From Neptuniibacter victor (GTDB lineage: Bacteria; Pseudomonadota; Gammaproteobacteria; Pseudomonadales; Balneatricaceae): a stretch of DNA of 64,000 bases. The notes below the pieces were generated by a model. It had not been told where the DNA came from. It ran no database searches and saw only the letters and a list, made by a program, of their open reading frames with translations. Location: NCBI GenBank assembly GCA_027943745.1, contig AP025763.1:3596001-3660000 (forward strand). Direction: 5' to 3'. Below, one piece after another: positions 27,820-36,582 of the stretch (positions are counted from its first letter, which is position 1; each line of letters opens with the position of its first letter). The translations under genes were made by a program, and so were the position numbers.

Positions 27820-28667
27820 TGAGAAACCACAATAAATTACTCTATATTGTTTATGGCGATAGTGATGTTTATTATCAGGGCGCAAAGTTTAGCATTCTCT
27901 CTTTCCTGAACAATTCCCCCTCTTTAGCTGACAAACCTGAGATAATAATTCTTACTGAAAAACCAGATCATTTCAAAAACTATCCGGTATCCACTTACCT
28001 GATAACACCTGAAATGAAGGACGAGTGGACAGTAAATGGTAAATATCATTTCCGGATAAAAAATCGCGGCCTCAAATACATTACAGATCAACTCACTTTC
28101 AGTGAACAGGATAAACTACTCTTTATTGATACTGACACATACTTCAACGAGGATCCCAATCAGTTATTTGATCTTATATCCAATCAACAGGCATTAATGT
28201 TTCTTAACGAAGGACTCATCACCTCTAAGAAAAAATTTGAATCTCTAAGAGACGGAATTGGGGGGGTGACATTACAACTCCCATCCTTTGGGGAATACAA
28301 ACTTTCTAAAGATTCATCGATGTGGGGGTCATTAATGATTGGGATGACTCCCAATATGTTTCATCTCTTAGATTACGCAGATCAACTGATGCTTGCGCTG
28401 ATGAAAAAAACAGACATACATACCATTGAACAATTTTCTTTAGTAGAAGCATTAAAAACACAATTCGATGTGGTTGAAGGAAAAAAATTAGTTAAGCACT
28501 ATTCAACATCAGGTAAAAAGAAGCACGCTGAAAAAGTGCTTCAGAACTTCTTTACTCACTTTGGCAATCAAAAATTCACTCTGCAACTGAATGCAGCAAA
28601 GAAAATTAAACTAACAAGAAACTTGTATACAGTACTTAAACAAAAACTAGCAAAACGAGCATCATAA
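27819..28667 (+). CDS. Putative nucleotide-sugar glycosyltransferase (GT8-like)
   Basis: 282 residues with a DxD motif in LLFIDTDTYF (about 100-109) following an N-terminal beta-strand LLYIVYGDSDVYY, the arrangement of GT-A enzymes of the GT8 kind. I do not recognise a close named relative. The C-terminus is lysine-rich. It is coupled by one-base overlaps to the ligase gene upstream and the deacetylase gene downstream, so it is likely an LPS-saccharide enzyme. Confidence 0.65.
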   Translation: MRNHNKLLYIVYGDSDVYYQGAKFSILSFLNNSPSLADKPEIIILTEKPDHFKNYPVSTYLITPEMKDEWTVNGKYHFRIKNRGLKYITDQLTFSEQDKLLFIDTDTYFNEDPNQLFDLISNQQALMFLNEGLITSKKKFESLRDGIGGVTLQLPSFGEYKLSKDSSMWGSLMIGMTPNMFHLLDYADQLMLALMKKTDIHTIEQFSLVEALKTQFDVVEGKKLVKHYSTSGKKKHAEKVLQNFFTHFGNQKFTLQLNAAKKIKLTRNLYTVLKQKLAKRAS

Positions 28668-29389
28668 TGAAAAACATTCCGATTTTGATGTATCACAGTA
28701 TTGCCAAAGTTCCTAAAGATTCAGTAATGCGCTCGTTACATGTTCCACCTTCTCGCTTTGCTCTGCAGATGAGCATATTAAAAACGCTTGGCTACACTGG
28801 GCTCAGTTTGAAGGATTTACAACCCTACCTAGAAGGCAAAAAAAAGGGCAAGGTTGTTGGGATAACTTTCGATGATGGATATAGAAACAATCTAACCGAA
28901 GCTCTTCCTATTCTCTCAAAAAACGGATTCACAGCTACCTGCTACCTAATCAGTAATAAACTGGGTCATTATAATGATTGGGACGAAGATAAAGGCATTG
29001 CTCGAAATGAACTGATGACCATTACGGAAGCACAAGACTGGCTGAACGCAGGCATGGATATCGGTGCACACTCTGAACACCATATAGACTTAACCAATTG
29101 TGATCATCAAACGCTAGAACAAGAAGTTTTACAGTCAAAGCATTCATTAGAAACAACATTTGATTATGATATAGAACATTTTTGTTACCCCTATGGGCTG
29201 TATAACAATCAAGTATTGGATACAGTTAAAAATGCGGGATTCATAACCGCAACAACGATGAAACGAGGTCGTTCAGAGCCCATGACAAATACAATGCTAG
29301 AATTACCTCGAATCCCTGTCGTACACCATACTCTCCCCCACCTTTTTCTGATGAAATGTTTTACTAAATATGAAGATAAACGTGGTTAA
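28667..29389 (+). CDS. Polysaccharide deacetylase (NodB/CE4 family)
   Basis: 240 residues with a NodB-homology domain. It starts with IPILMYHSI, then motif 1 TFDDGY (Asp69-Asp70), the metal-binding motif HSEHH in GAHSEHHIDL and motif 3 CYPYG. The enzyme would remove N-acetyl groups from a hexosamine residue of a glycan. No signal peptide is seen, so it probably acts in the cytoplasm or at the membrane on a lipid-linked core or O-antigen intermediate. It sits inside the saccharide cluster with tight spacing. Confidence 0.87.
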   Translation: MKNIPILMYHSIAKVPKDSVMRSLHVPPSRFALQMSILKTLGYTGLSLKDLQPYLEGKKKGKVVGITFDDGYRNNLTEALPILSKNGFTATCYLISNKLGHYNDWDEDKGIARNELMTITEAQDWLNAGMDIGAHSEHHIDLTNCDHQTLEQEVLQSKHSLETTFDYDIEHFCYPYGLYNNQVLDTVKNAGFITATTMKRGRSEPMTNTMLELPRIPVVHHTLPHLFLMKCFTKYEDKRG

Positions 29390-29416
29390 AATATTAACAG
29401 TTGAGTCAATAGCATT

Positions 29417-30166
29417 TTGATTTCCGTCATTATTATTACCAAAAATGAAGCGCATAACATCGTAGGTTGCCTTGAGTCAGTTTCTTGGGCTGATGAAATT
29501 ATAGTTGTAGATTCAGGAAGCAACGATGGAACCATAGAGCACAGTAAAACAATTTCAAACTGTAAAGTCATTGTGACTGATTGGCCAGGTTTTGGCCCCC
29601 AGAAGAACCGCGCTCTAGCACTCGCGACTCATAAATGGGTATTTTCAATCGATGCGGACGAAAGAGTCACACCTGAACTCAAGAATGAAATTTTCGATGC
29701 TATAGAAACTAATAGCTTCGACGGGTATTTCATTCCAAGACGCTCTCAGTATTGCGGCAGGTTTATTGAACACTCAGGTTGGTCGCCCGATTATGTTTTG
29801 CGCCTATTCAAGCGCGAAAAAGGTTCTTTTTCTAACGATAAAGTTCATGAGAAAATAATTCTAGATGGGACTTCATCAAAGTTATCTCAGAAACTATTAC
29901 ACTACTCTTTCGAAAACCTTGAGCAAGTATTAAGAAAAGTAGATCAATATTCGTCTCTCGGCGCAGAGCAAATGTTTGCAAAAGGCAAACGCTGCGGGCT
30001 TCCTACCGCCATATTAAAAGGTTTTTGGGCTTTCATCCGTACGTATATCCTGCGAGTCGGTTTTTTAGACGGTAAGCAAGGACTGATGCTTGCTATATCT
30101 AACGCTGAGGGAACCTACTATAAGTATGCTAAATTGGCCCTATTGACGGAGAACAGCCAAGAATGA
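29417..30166 (+). CDS. Family 2 glycosyltransferase (WaaE/KdtX-like)
   Basis: 249 residues with the GT2 fold: SVIIITKNEAHNI (2-14), the nucleotide contact VVDSGSNDGT, and the DxD region IDADERVTPE (about 76-85). It aligns in motif order with WaaE/KdtX, a beta-1,4-glucosyltransferase of LPS inner core in Klebsiella, and with LgtF-type enzymes. The sugar is inferred only. It starts with TTG at 29417 since no ATG is near, and overlaps the next gene by 4 bases. Confidence 0.83.
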   Translation: MISVIIITKNEAHNIVGCLESVSWADEIIVVDSGSNDGTIEHSKTISNCKVIVTDWPGFGPQKNRALALATHKWVFSIDADERVTPELKNEIFDAIETNSFDGYFIPRRSQYCGRFIEHSGWSPDYVLRLFKREKGSFSNDKVHEKIILDGTSSKLSQKLLHYSFENLEQVLRKVDQYSSLGAEQMFAKGKRCGLPTAILKGFWAFIRTYILRVGFLDGKQGLMLAISNAEGTYYKYAKLALLTENSQE

Positions 30167-30966
30167 ACGTTAAACTTTCTCTTATCATAAGCACTTATAA
30201 CTGGCCTGAGGCACTTGAACTAGTCTTGCGCTCAGTTATGAGTCAAAAGGAACTTCCATTCGAAGTCATTATTGCCGATGATGGTTCCAGAGAACCTACA
30301 AAAAACCTTATTGAATCATATAAACAAAAAATACCTTGCCCCCTTATCCATATTTGGCAAGAAGATAATGGTTTCCAACTTGCTCAAATAAGGAATAAAG
30401 CTGCTGCCGCCTCAAAAGGCAACTATGTCGTTTTCATTGATGGCGACTGTTTGATACGCCCTTCATTTGTCAAAAACCACTTAAAACTTGCATCCCCTGG
30501 CAGATTTACCGCTGGAAATAGGGCGCTACTAGGACAAGACTTTTCAAACCAAGTCATTACTGAGGCACTTCCTATAGAAACTTGGAAGCCCTCTGAATTT
30601 AACGCTGATCAAATCAACCGATCTTGGGCGTTACACACTCTTCCCATAGGCCCTCTACGCTCTTTAAAAAGCAAATGCTGGAGGCAGCTAAAAGGTTGTA
30701 ACTTTGCAATATGGAAGGAAGATCTAGTCGCTATTAATGGACTCGATGAATCATTTATCGGTTGGGGTTACGAAGATTCCGAGTTAACAATAAGGCTACT
30801 TCGTCACGGTTTAAGAAGTACCAGTGGCCGATTGGCGACGACAGTTCTACATCTATGGCACAAAGAACAAGACCGCTCTCAAGAACAAGAAAACTGGGCC
30901 AAGTTACAAGAGGTCCTGAATGGTGACAAAAAACTAGCTGAGAAAGGGATTGATCAATATCTGTAA
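30163..30966 (+). CDS. Family 2 glycosyltransferase
   Basis: 267 residues with an N-terminal GT2 domain (SLIISTYNWPEAL, IIADDGSREPT, VFIDGDCLIRPSF) and a C-terminal galactosyltransferase-like segment (LDESFIGWGYEDSELTIRL). The latter is typical of the Glyco_transf_7C region. It resembles glycosyltransferases of LPS outer-core or capsule clusters. Substrate unknown. It is the last gene of the saccharide run and is coupled by a 4-base ATGA overlap. Confidence 0.85.
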   Translation: MNVKLSLIISTYNWPEALELVLRSVMSQKELPFEVIIADDGSREPTKNLIESYKQKIPCPLIHIWQEDNGFQLAQIRNKAAAASKGNYVVFIDGDCLIRPSFVKNHLKLASPGRFTAGNRALLGQDFSNQVITEALPIETWKPSEFNADQINRSWALHTLPIGPLRSLKSKCWRQLKGCNFAIWKEDLVAINGLDESFIGWGYEDSELTIRLLRHGLRSTSGRLATTVLHLWHKEQDRSQEQENWAKLQEVLNGDKKLAEKGIDQYL

Positions 30967-31038
30967 TGAATTGAACTATTCCATCTTTCATACAGACTAA
31001 GGAAACTCTAGCCCTTTAAAAAATCGAGATTTTACTTA

Positions 31039-33174
31039 ATGAAGAAACTCCCCATATTACTCATTCTTATCGCGGCGATTGCAGCTTTCTTCATTTTCGA
31101 CCTAGGTCAGTATTTCAATCTCGAGTTTATAAAAGCTAACCAAGCCAAATTTGACCAGCAATACAGCGATAGCCCTTTTCTTACCGCGGCAATTTTCTTT
31201 GCGATCTATGTTTTAGTCACGGGCTTCTTATTGCCTGGTGCGACAATCATGACGTTAGCAGGCGGCGCTCTTTTTGGCCTAACGACAGGCCTAATACTAA
31301 TTTCCTTCGCAAGCTCTATCGGCGCTACACTTGCCTTTCTGTTCTCTCGTTTTTTACTTCGCGACAGCATTCAGAAACGCTTCAACGCACAACTGTCATC
31401 CATCAATGATGGTGTTAAAAAAGAGGGCGCGTTCTACTTATTCACTTTACGTCTTGTGCCTTTATTCCCTTTCTTTGTGATCAATTTAGGGATGGGGGTT
31501 ACGCCGATTAAGACTTGGACTTTTTATTGGGTTAGCCAGGTTGGCATGCTGGCCGGCACTGCCGTCTATGTAAATGCAGGTACTCAGCTTGGGCAGCTTG
31601 AGAGTTTGGGAGGAATTTTATCTCCTGCTATTCTTCTCTCCTTTACCCTATTAGGGCTATTTCCTCTTATCGCAAAAAAAGCGATCAATATAATAAAAGC
31701 TAGAAAAGTCTACGCAGGTGTCAATAAACCATCCTCCTTTGATACCAATATCGTAGTTATTGGCGCAGGTTCAGCCGGATTGGTTACCTCTTATATCGCC
31801 GCTGCAGTGAAAGCGAAGGTGAAACTTATAGAAAAGCATAAAATGGGGGGGGATTGCCTTAATACAGGCTGTGTACCCTCCAAAGCGCTTATTCGTTCTG
31901 CTCGCTTTGTTGCTGAACACAAACGCAGCAAAGAATATGGAATCCAGCATAGTGAAATATCATTTAACTTTGCAGACGTAATGGAGCGTGTTCAAAGTGT
32001 CATAAAAACGGTTGAGCCACATGATTCAATAAAGCGCTACACAGGTCTAGGCGTCGATTGCGTTCAAGGAAACGCGACTATTCTTAACCCTTATGAAGTA
32101 GTGGTTAATGGCGAGATCATCACGACTCGTAACATTGTTATTGCAACCGGCGCTCGCCCTCATATCCCAGCGGTCAAAAACATCGAAGCGATGAACCCTC
32201 TGACCTCTGATAACCTATGGGAGATCCGTGACTTGCCTAAGCGCTTATTAGTATTAGGTGGCGGCCCAATAGGTTGTGAACTCAGCCAGTGTTTTGCACG
32301 TTTTGGTTCAGAGGTAACAATTTTACTGCGTGGAGAACGAATTTTAGCGAAAGAGGATGCAGATGTTTCTGAGCGAGTCAGCGAGCGGTTTAAGTCTGAA
32401 GGGATCAACATTCTTAGCAACAGAAAGATGCGTGAGTTTATTGAACGAGATGGCGAGAAAGCTCTCATTTGTGAGCATCAAGGTGAGATAAAAGAGGTTG
32501 TATTTGATCAGCTCTTAATCGCTGTGGGCAGGCAAGCCAATATCGAAGGTTTTGGTTTGGAAAACCTCGACATAGAAAGCAAGCCCGATGGCACCATTCA
32601 AGTTAATGAATACTTACAAACACGGTATCCCAACATTTACGCATGTGGAGATGTCGCAGGGCCATTCCAATTCACCCACGCAGCAGCACATCAAGCATGG
32701 TATGCTGCGGTCAATGCATTGTTCGGAAAGTTTAAAAAATTTAAAGTCGATTATTCGATCATCCCCGCCGCTACGTTTACTGACCCAGAAGTTGCCCGTG
32801 TAGGGCTCAACGAAACAGAAGCTCAAGCACAAGGTATTCCCTACGAGATCACTTGTTTTGATTTGGCTGAATTAGATCGTGCAATTGCTGATAACGATGC
32901 TCATGGCCTCGTTAAGATTCTTACCGTACCGGGCAAAGATAAAATACTAGGCGCTACTATTGTGGGGCCGCATTCCGGAGAACTTATTACTGAGTTTGTC
33001 ACCGCAATGAAGCATGGCATGGGCTTAAATAAGATCTTAGGAACAATCCATATTTATCCCACACTAAGCGAAGCCAACAAATATGTTGCGGGAGAGTGGA
33101 AACGTTCACATGCACCTGAGCATATATTGCGCTGGGTAGAGAAATTCCATCGCTGGCAAAGAGGTCAGAAATAA
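31039..33174 (+). CDS. TVP38/VTT membrane domain fused to a disulfide oxidoreductase
   Basis: A 711-residue fusion. Residues 1-~225 form a membrane module of the TVP38/TMEM64/DedA (VTT) type with several TM segments and the motif GGALFGLTTG. Residues ~235-705 form a pyridine nucleotide-disulfide oxidoreductase with FAD motif VIGAGSAGLV, redox-active Cys273/Cys278 (GDCLNTGCVPSK), NAD-site GGGPIGCE and the C-terminal HIYPTLSE. It resembles mercuric reductase and dihydrolipoamide dehydrogenase. It lacks the C-terminal vicinal cysteines of MerA, so Hg(II) reduction is unlikely. The substrate is unknown; its neighbours are rSAM-associated transferases. Confidence 0.88.
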   Translation: MKKLPILLILIAAIAAFFIFDLGQYFNLEFIKANQAKFDQQYSDSPFLTAAIFFAIYVLVTGFLLPGATIMTLAGGALFGLTTGLILISFASSIGATLAFLFSRFLLRDSIQKRFNAQLSSINDGVKKEGAFYLFTLRLVPLFPFFVINLGMGVTPIKTWTFYWVSQVGMLAGTAVYVNAGTQLGQLESLGGILSPAILLSFTLLGLFPLIAKKAINIIKARKVYAGVNKPSSFDTNIVVIGAGSAGLVTSYIAAAVKAKVKLIEKHKMGGDCLNTGCVPSKALIRSARFVAEHKRSKEYGIQHSEISFNFADVMERVQSVIKTVEPHDSIKRYTGLGVDCVQGNATILNPYEVVVNGEIITTRNIVIATGARPHIPAVKNIEAMNPLTSDNLWEIRDLPKRLLVLGGGPIGCELSQCFARFGSEVTILLRGERILAKEDADVSERVSERFKSEGINILSNRKMREFIERDGEKALICEHQGEIKEVVFDQLLIAVGRQANIEGFGLENLDIESKPDGTIQVNEYLQTRYPNIYACGDVAGPFQFTHAAAHQAWYAAVNALFGKFKKFKVDYSIIPAATFTDPEVARVGLNETEAQAQGIPYEITCFDLAELDRAIADNDAHGLVKILTVPGKDKILGATIVGPHSGELITEFVTAMKHGMGLNKILGTIHIYPTLSEANKYVAGEWKRSHAPEHILRWVEKFHRWQRGQK

Positions 33175-33875
33175 CGTTTCTTGATAAGCGTGGTCAATTC
33201 TGGCCACGCCTGTTTTATCCACAGATATTGATAACGCATGGTTAAAAAAAACCAACCCTCTGATTGATACTTCCTAGCGCTAGTCATCAAGTATTCACGA
33301 CAACACTTCAATCGAAGTCCCTTCTGACGCGAATGCCAGACAAAAAGATGATCCTCTCCATAGCGAACATTTTCAGGGTAACCACCAACATGATAAAAAG
33401 AGGCCCGGCTCAAGGCTAACCCTTGATCGCCAAAAGGCGTTCCAAAAACAAACGATCTTACATTTGCTCCTAACCCGTTTAGCCGCATACCTAAAGGGCC
33501 GTCTCGCATAAATGCCAATAGGCAATAATGTAACGCTTCCGGATGTTGTTGAAGATTAGCTAAGAGTCGGCTAACGAGCGTTTCGCTAAAACGGCTATCC
33601 AGATGGAGAAACCAAAGGAATATACCACTAGCCGTATCAGCACCCGCATTCATCTGCACCGCTCGACCAGGAGATGTTATAACCCACTTAACTATATGAC
33701 GAGATAGTACCTCTCGGCTAAGCGGTGTATTTTCAATGGCGAAATGCCGGTCACTTACCGTAAAGATCAACTCGCAGCCATCAGGGAGAAAGTTTAGATC
33801 CGAAAGAAAGCCGGAAGGCAACTCCTCCTCTGCAGGCCCTATAGGTATAACGACAGAGAGTAGCGGTTGATCCAT
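33165..33875 (-). CDS. TIGR04283-type glycosyltransferase (rSAM-associated transferase 2)
   Basis: 236 residues of a GT2-like family that co-occurs with radical SAM clusters and is named in the arsenosugar context. Motifs are LSVVIPIGPAEE, SPGRAVQMNAGAD (the R-x2-QMN signature), LHLDSR at the DxD position and FGDQGLALSR followed by GGYPENVRYGED. It ends the minus-strand four-gene operon, two bases after the mtnP-like gene. Its 3' end overlaps that of the convergent TVP38 fusion by 10 bases. Confidence 0.83.
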   Translation of the reverse strand: MDQPLLSVVIPIGPAEEELPSGFLSDLNFLPDGCELIFTVSDRHFAIENTPLSREVLSRHIVKWVITSPGRAVQMNAGADTASGIFLWFLHLDSRFSETLVSRLLANLQQHPEALHYCLLAFMRDGPLGMRLNGLGANVRSFVFGTPFGDQGLALSRASFYHVGGYPENVRYGEDHLFVWHSRQKGLRLKCCREYLMTSARKYQSEGWFFLTMRYQYLWIKQAWPELTTLIKKRYF

Positions 33876-33877
33876 GA

Positions 33878-34726
33878 TTAAGCGCTTAAGATCTCAAGCA
33901 ACGCTTGCTGCTCACTATTCAGAGCATCCTTAGGCGTTAATACAGCAGAGGATAAACTCGTGCGACAACCACAAGTCCCTTCAGCCTCATCATGCTGAAT
34001 AAACTCACTTAGCACTGCTTTAGCTTTTTCTAGACTTGCGCCATATCGAGCAATGACTTGCTCAACACTGACGTGCTGAGCGGGATCATCCAACCAGCAA
34101 TCATAATCGGTAGCAATCGCTATTGTGCAGTAACAGATCTGCGCTTCTCGTGCGAGAAACACTTCAGGTACATTTGTCATACCGACCAAATCACACCCAG
34201 CGGCGCCGCGCAAAAAGAAGCTTTCAGCTCGCGTACCCAACCTCGGACCATCCACACAGCCATATGTTTTATCAGTATGAATCTCGATTCCAACAGACCT
34301 GCCCGCGGCGCAAATCTCTTCTTCCAAACAGGCGCAAGTGGGCTCAGCTGTCGATACATGTGCAGCAATGCCATTACCAAAGAAGGTTTTTTCACGCGCA
34401 CCTTTAACAAAATCAAAATATTGATTGGGTAATGATAGATCACCCGGTGCGATCTCTTCCTTCAAACTTCCTACAGCAGAAAGCCCGATAATTTGAGTCA
34501 CGCCTAGCTTTTTCAATGCCCAAATATTGGCTCGATAATTCACTTCAGAAGGTAAAAGCTGATGCTGCCTTCCATGCCGGGGCAAAAAAAGCACATCCCT
34601 ATCATCTACCTTTCCTTGCAATATAGGAGCAGAGGGGCAACCAAATGGTGTCTCAATATCATGCTCACCTGTTACTTCCAGGCCATCCAACTGATAGATA
34701 CCCGTACCACCGATAATACCTAACAC
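33878..34726 (-). CDS. mtnP: 5'-methylthioadenosine phosphorylase-like protein
   Basis: 282 residues of the purine nucleoside phosphorylase family, MTA/MTI type. It shows LGIIGGTGIYQ, the phosphate-binding RHGRQHQLLPSEVNYRAN, SAVGSL and a substrate-binding NVPEVFLAREA, ending in ATDYDCW. The Asp pair in TDYDCW is that of MTA phosphorylases, which take adenine. The start is GTG. It could be ordinary methionine salvage, but the setting in an operon with a radical SAM and two transferases suggests phosphorolysis of another 5'-modified adenosine. A Cys pair (CGC) near the C-terminus is unusual. Confidence 0.85.
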   Translation of the reverse strand: MLGIIGGTGIYQLDGLEVTGEHDIETPFGCPSAPILQGKVDDRDVLFLPRHGRQHQLLPSEVNYRANIWALKKLGVTQIIGLSAVGSLKEEIAPGDLSLPNQYFDFVKGAREKTFFGNGIAAHVSTAEPTCACLEEEICAAGRSVGIEIHTDKTYGCVDGPRLGTRAESFFLRGAAGCDLVGMTNVPEVFLAREAQICYCTIAIATDYDCWLDDPAQHVSVEQVIARYGASLEKAKAVLSEFIQHDEAEGTCGCRTSLSSAVLTPKDALNSEQQALLEILSA

Positions 34727-34773
34727 ACCTTTCTCCTATACATCATTATCTAGACACATTAATAAGAATTTAC

Positions 34774-35685
34774 TTAATTTTCACTGCACGACGAGCCGTA
34801 AGCAAAGCAGCTATAGCAGCGATGGTGCTTCATACTTACCCGCGAAAGTAAACTGGCGGTCAAACTCTCGCCTAAATCATACTCTTCATCGTCATCAACC
34901 AGCGTGCAAGCATAAACCTTCATTTTTCCCTTCTGCTTTACAACCATTTTGCTGTACGCACACATAAAGCTTTTTCGGCTATCTTCTGTCTGGTAGGTTG
35001 TCATACAAGCGGTTGTTACTTGGGGAACATTAGGCAAACTACCCGGTGTTGCAAAGTCAGGAAAGGCGACAATATTTAGATCTTCTGGCAGCCCGTGTTC
35101 CCTAAACATCGCTCTATATAGTTTATCTACAACCTCATGATCTTCATCTTTATCCATATGACGTGCAACAGATACGGTAAAGCCCAGATCATAAAGCGAT
35201 TTCAGCCCCTGCAAGGCTCTAGCAAAGGTCCCCTCTCCACGCCCTGCATCATGTAAAGACGCAGTTGGTTTATCGATGCTAATACGAAAACTAACAGGGT
35301 ATTCAGTCTTGCGTAGGGTTTTAACTTCTTCAATCCGTTGCTGGAGTGCCTCAGTCCCGTTGGTTAAAACAAGACAAGGCTTAAACGAGGAAGCATAGTG
35401 AAGAATTTGAACAAGCTGTTTAGCTAAAAAAGGCTCGCCGCCCGTAAAAGAGAACTGTTCAACACCCAAGCCAATAGCTTCATCGACAATGGGGGAAACA
35501 TCAGCAAATTTAACCAATTCTAAACGTGTATCACCCGGACCAGAACCCTCAAGGCAGAATGAACATTGTAAATTACAGGCGGTCCCTGTGTGAAACCATA
35601 ACTCTCTTAATTCATGAGGATCGATATAACCTCTTGCCTCTCCCTCAGGGGTTTTAAACCAATTCTGCGTATGGATACGTTGCAT
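34774..35685 (-). CDS. Radical SAM enzyme with cysteine-rich C-terminus
   Basis: 303 residues. The cluster motif CNLQCSFC (Cys-x3-Cys-x2-Cys, about 37-44) is followed by FTGGEPFL, the GGEP SAM contact. The C-terminus ends CYSCFAYGSSCSEN; with the Cys of YACTLV it may hold a second Fe-S cluster. It is not a match to ArsS, whose N-terminus and DUF3641 domain differ. The reaction is unknown. It is flanked by TIGR04282-type and MTA phosphorylase-like genes, so it likely supplies the modified nucleoside or carbon skeleton. The stop is TAA, not a selenocysteine-type TGA. Confidence 0.8.
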   Translation of the reverse strand: MQRIHTQNWFKTPEGEARGYIDPHELRELWFHTGTACNLQCSFCLEGSGPGDTRLELVKFADVSPIVDEAIGLGVEQFSFTGGEPFLAKQLVQILHYASSFKPCLVLTNGTEALQQRIEEVKTLRKTEYPVSFRISIDKPTASLHDAGRGEGTFARALQGLKSLYDLGFTVSVARHMDKDEDHEVVDKLYRAMFREHGLPEDLNIVAFPDFATPGSLPNVPQVTTACMTTYQTEDSRKSFMCAYSKMVVKQKGKMKVYACTLVDDDEEYDLGESLTASLLSRVSMKHHRCYSCFAYGSSCSEN

Positions 35686-35718
35686 ATTTATAACTCACAA
35701 ACAGGTGAAACAGCCACG

Positions 35719-36411
35719 CTATGCTGACTCTTCCTGAACGATTAAGGACTGAACAAGTTGGTATAAAGCTTGACGGGATTTCCTTTGGTCATCAACAAGG
35801 TCGGTCGACAATTTCAATAGGTCCGCTTCTAAGTCAATATCATAACTTGGTGATATATACGAAACAGAGTAACCTGCGGCAACACATGCATCATGAAGCG
35901 CCTGTCCCAGCCTATCTGTACTCCAAGGTAAATGCTCAATATTTGGCCAAGGTTTATTGGTTCCCATCAAGGTAACGCCACCATCTTCGGCAGAGCTAAA
36001 GACAACATCGCTATCTTCTAAAGCCATCAAAGCCTGCTGATAATAATGGCTATCAAGAACAGGGGCATCAGTACCTATGACAATGACTCTTTGCTGCCCT
36101 GTGGACCTTATAACTTTATCCACAGCCATAATGCGTTGACCTAAGTTCCCAGCATCCTGGGCACAGACACTAGCACTGGGCAGCAACTTCGAAGCCCAAT
36201 CTTCCTCAGCGGTACTTGCAGGGGATAACACAACGGAGCCTGCCCAATGAGATGCATCTTCCATCGCACAGTCCAATAATGATGAGGCTATAGATAATGC
36301 TTTTTCTGCTCCTAATGAAGCCGCAATACGTTGCTTACCTTGGTATAAACGCGGTTGTTTGCAAAAAACGAGTAAAGTGGGCTCTGTTGTAGAAAAAAGT
36401 TCAGATAACAC
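35719..36411 (-). CDS. TIGR04282-type transferase (DUF2064, rSAM-associated transferase 1)
   Basis: 230 residues with a nucleotidyltransferase-like GT-A fold: LLVFCKQPR (about 13-21), QDAGNLGQRIM, VIGTDAPVL and SSAEDGGVTLMG. These motifs mark the DUF2064 family, regularly beside radical SAM and TIGR04283 genes. It is usually called a glycosyltransferase; the reaction has not been shown from this sequence. The start is GTG. It is the first gene of the four-gene minus-strand operon and divergent from nfsA. Confidence 0.82.
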   Translation of the reverse strand: MLSELFSTTEPTLLVFCKQPRLYQGKQRIAASLGAEKALSIASSLLDCAMEDASHWAGSVVLSPASTAEEDWASKLLPSASVCAQDAGNLGQRIMAVDKVIRSTGQQRVIVIGTDAPVLDSHYYQQALMALEDSDVVFSSAEDGGVTLMGTNKPWPNIEHLPWSTDRLGQALHDACVAAGYSVSYISPSYDIDLEADLLKLSTDLVDDQRKSRQALYQLVQSLIVQEESA

Positions 36412-36582
36412 CGGTTTTAAATCTCATATAATGGCTACTGATTAATAGACCCAAGCATAAACATATAGTTCCTGTTATTACATAGCCTTTGTCTAACAAC
36501 TGAAGACTTCTGCTTCTCTTATCCCTATGGTACAAATAATCTCATGAGAACCCTTTAACCCTCCTTGATTAACTGGATATCT

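Noticed and set aside
31735-33174. Mercuric reductase (MerA)
   Set aside because: There is no N-terminal heavy-metal-binding domain and no vicinal cysteine pair at the C-terminus; no mer genes are near.
34774-35685. Selenocysteine reading past the stop of the radical SAM gene
   Set aside because: The stop codon is TAA, which does not code for selenocysteine, so no read-through extension is likely.
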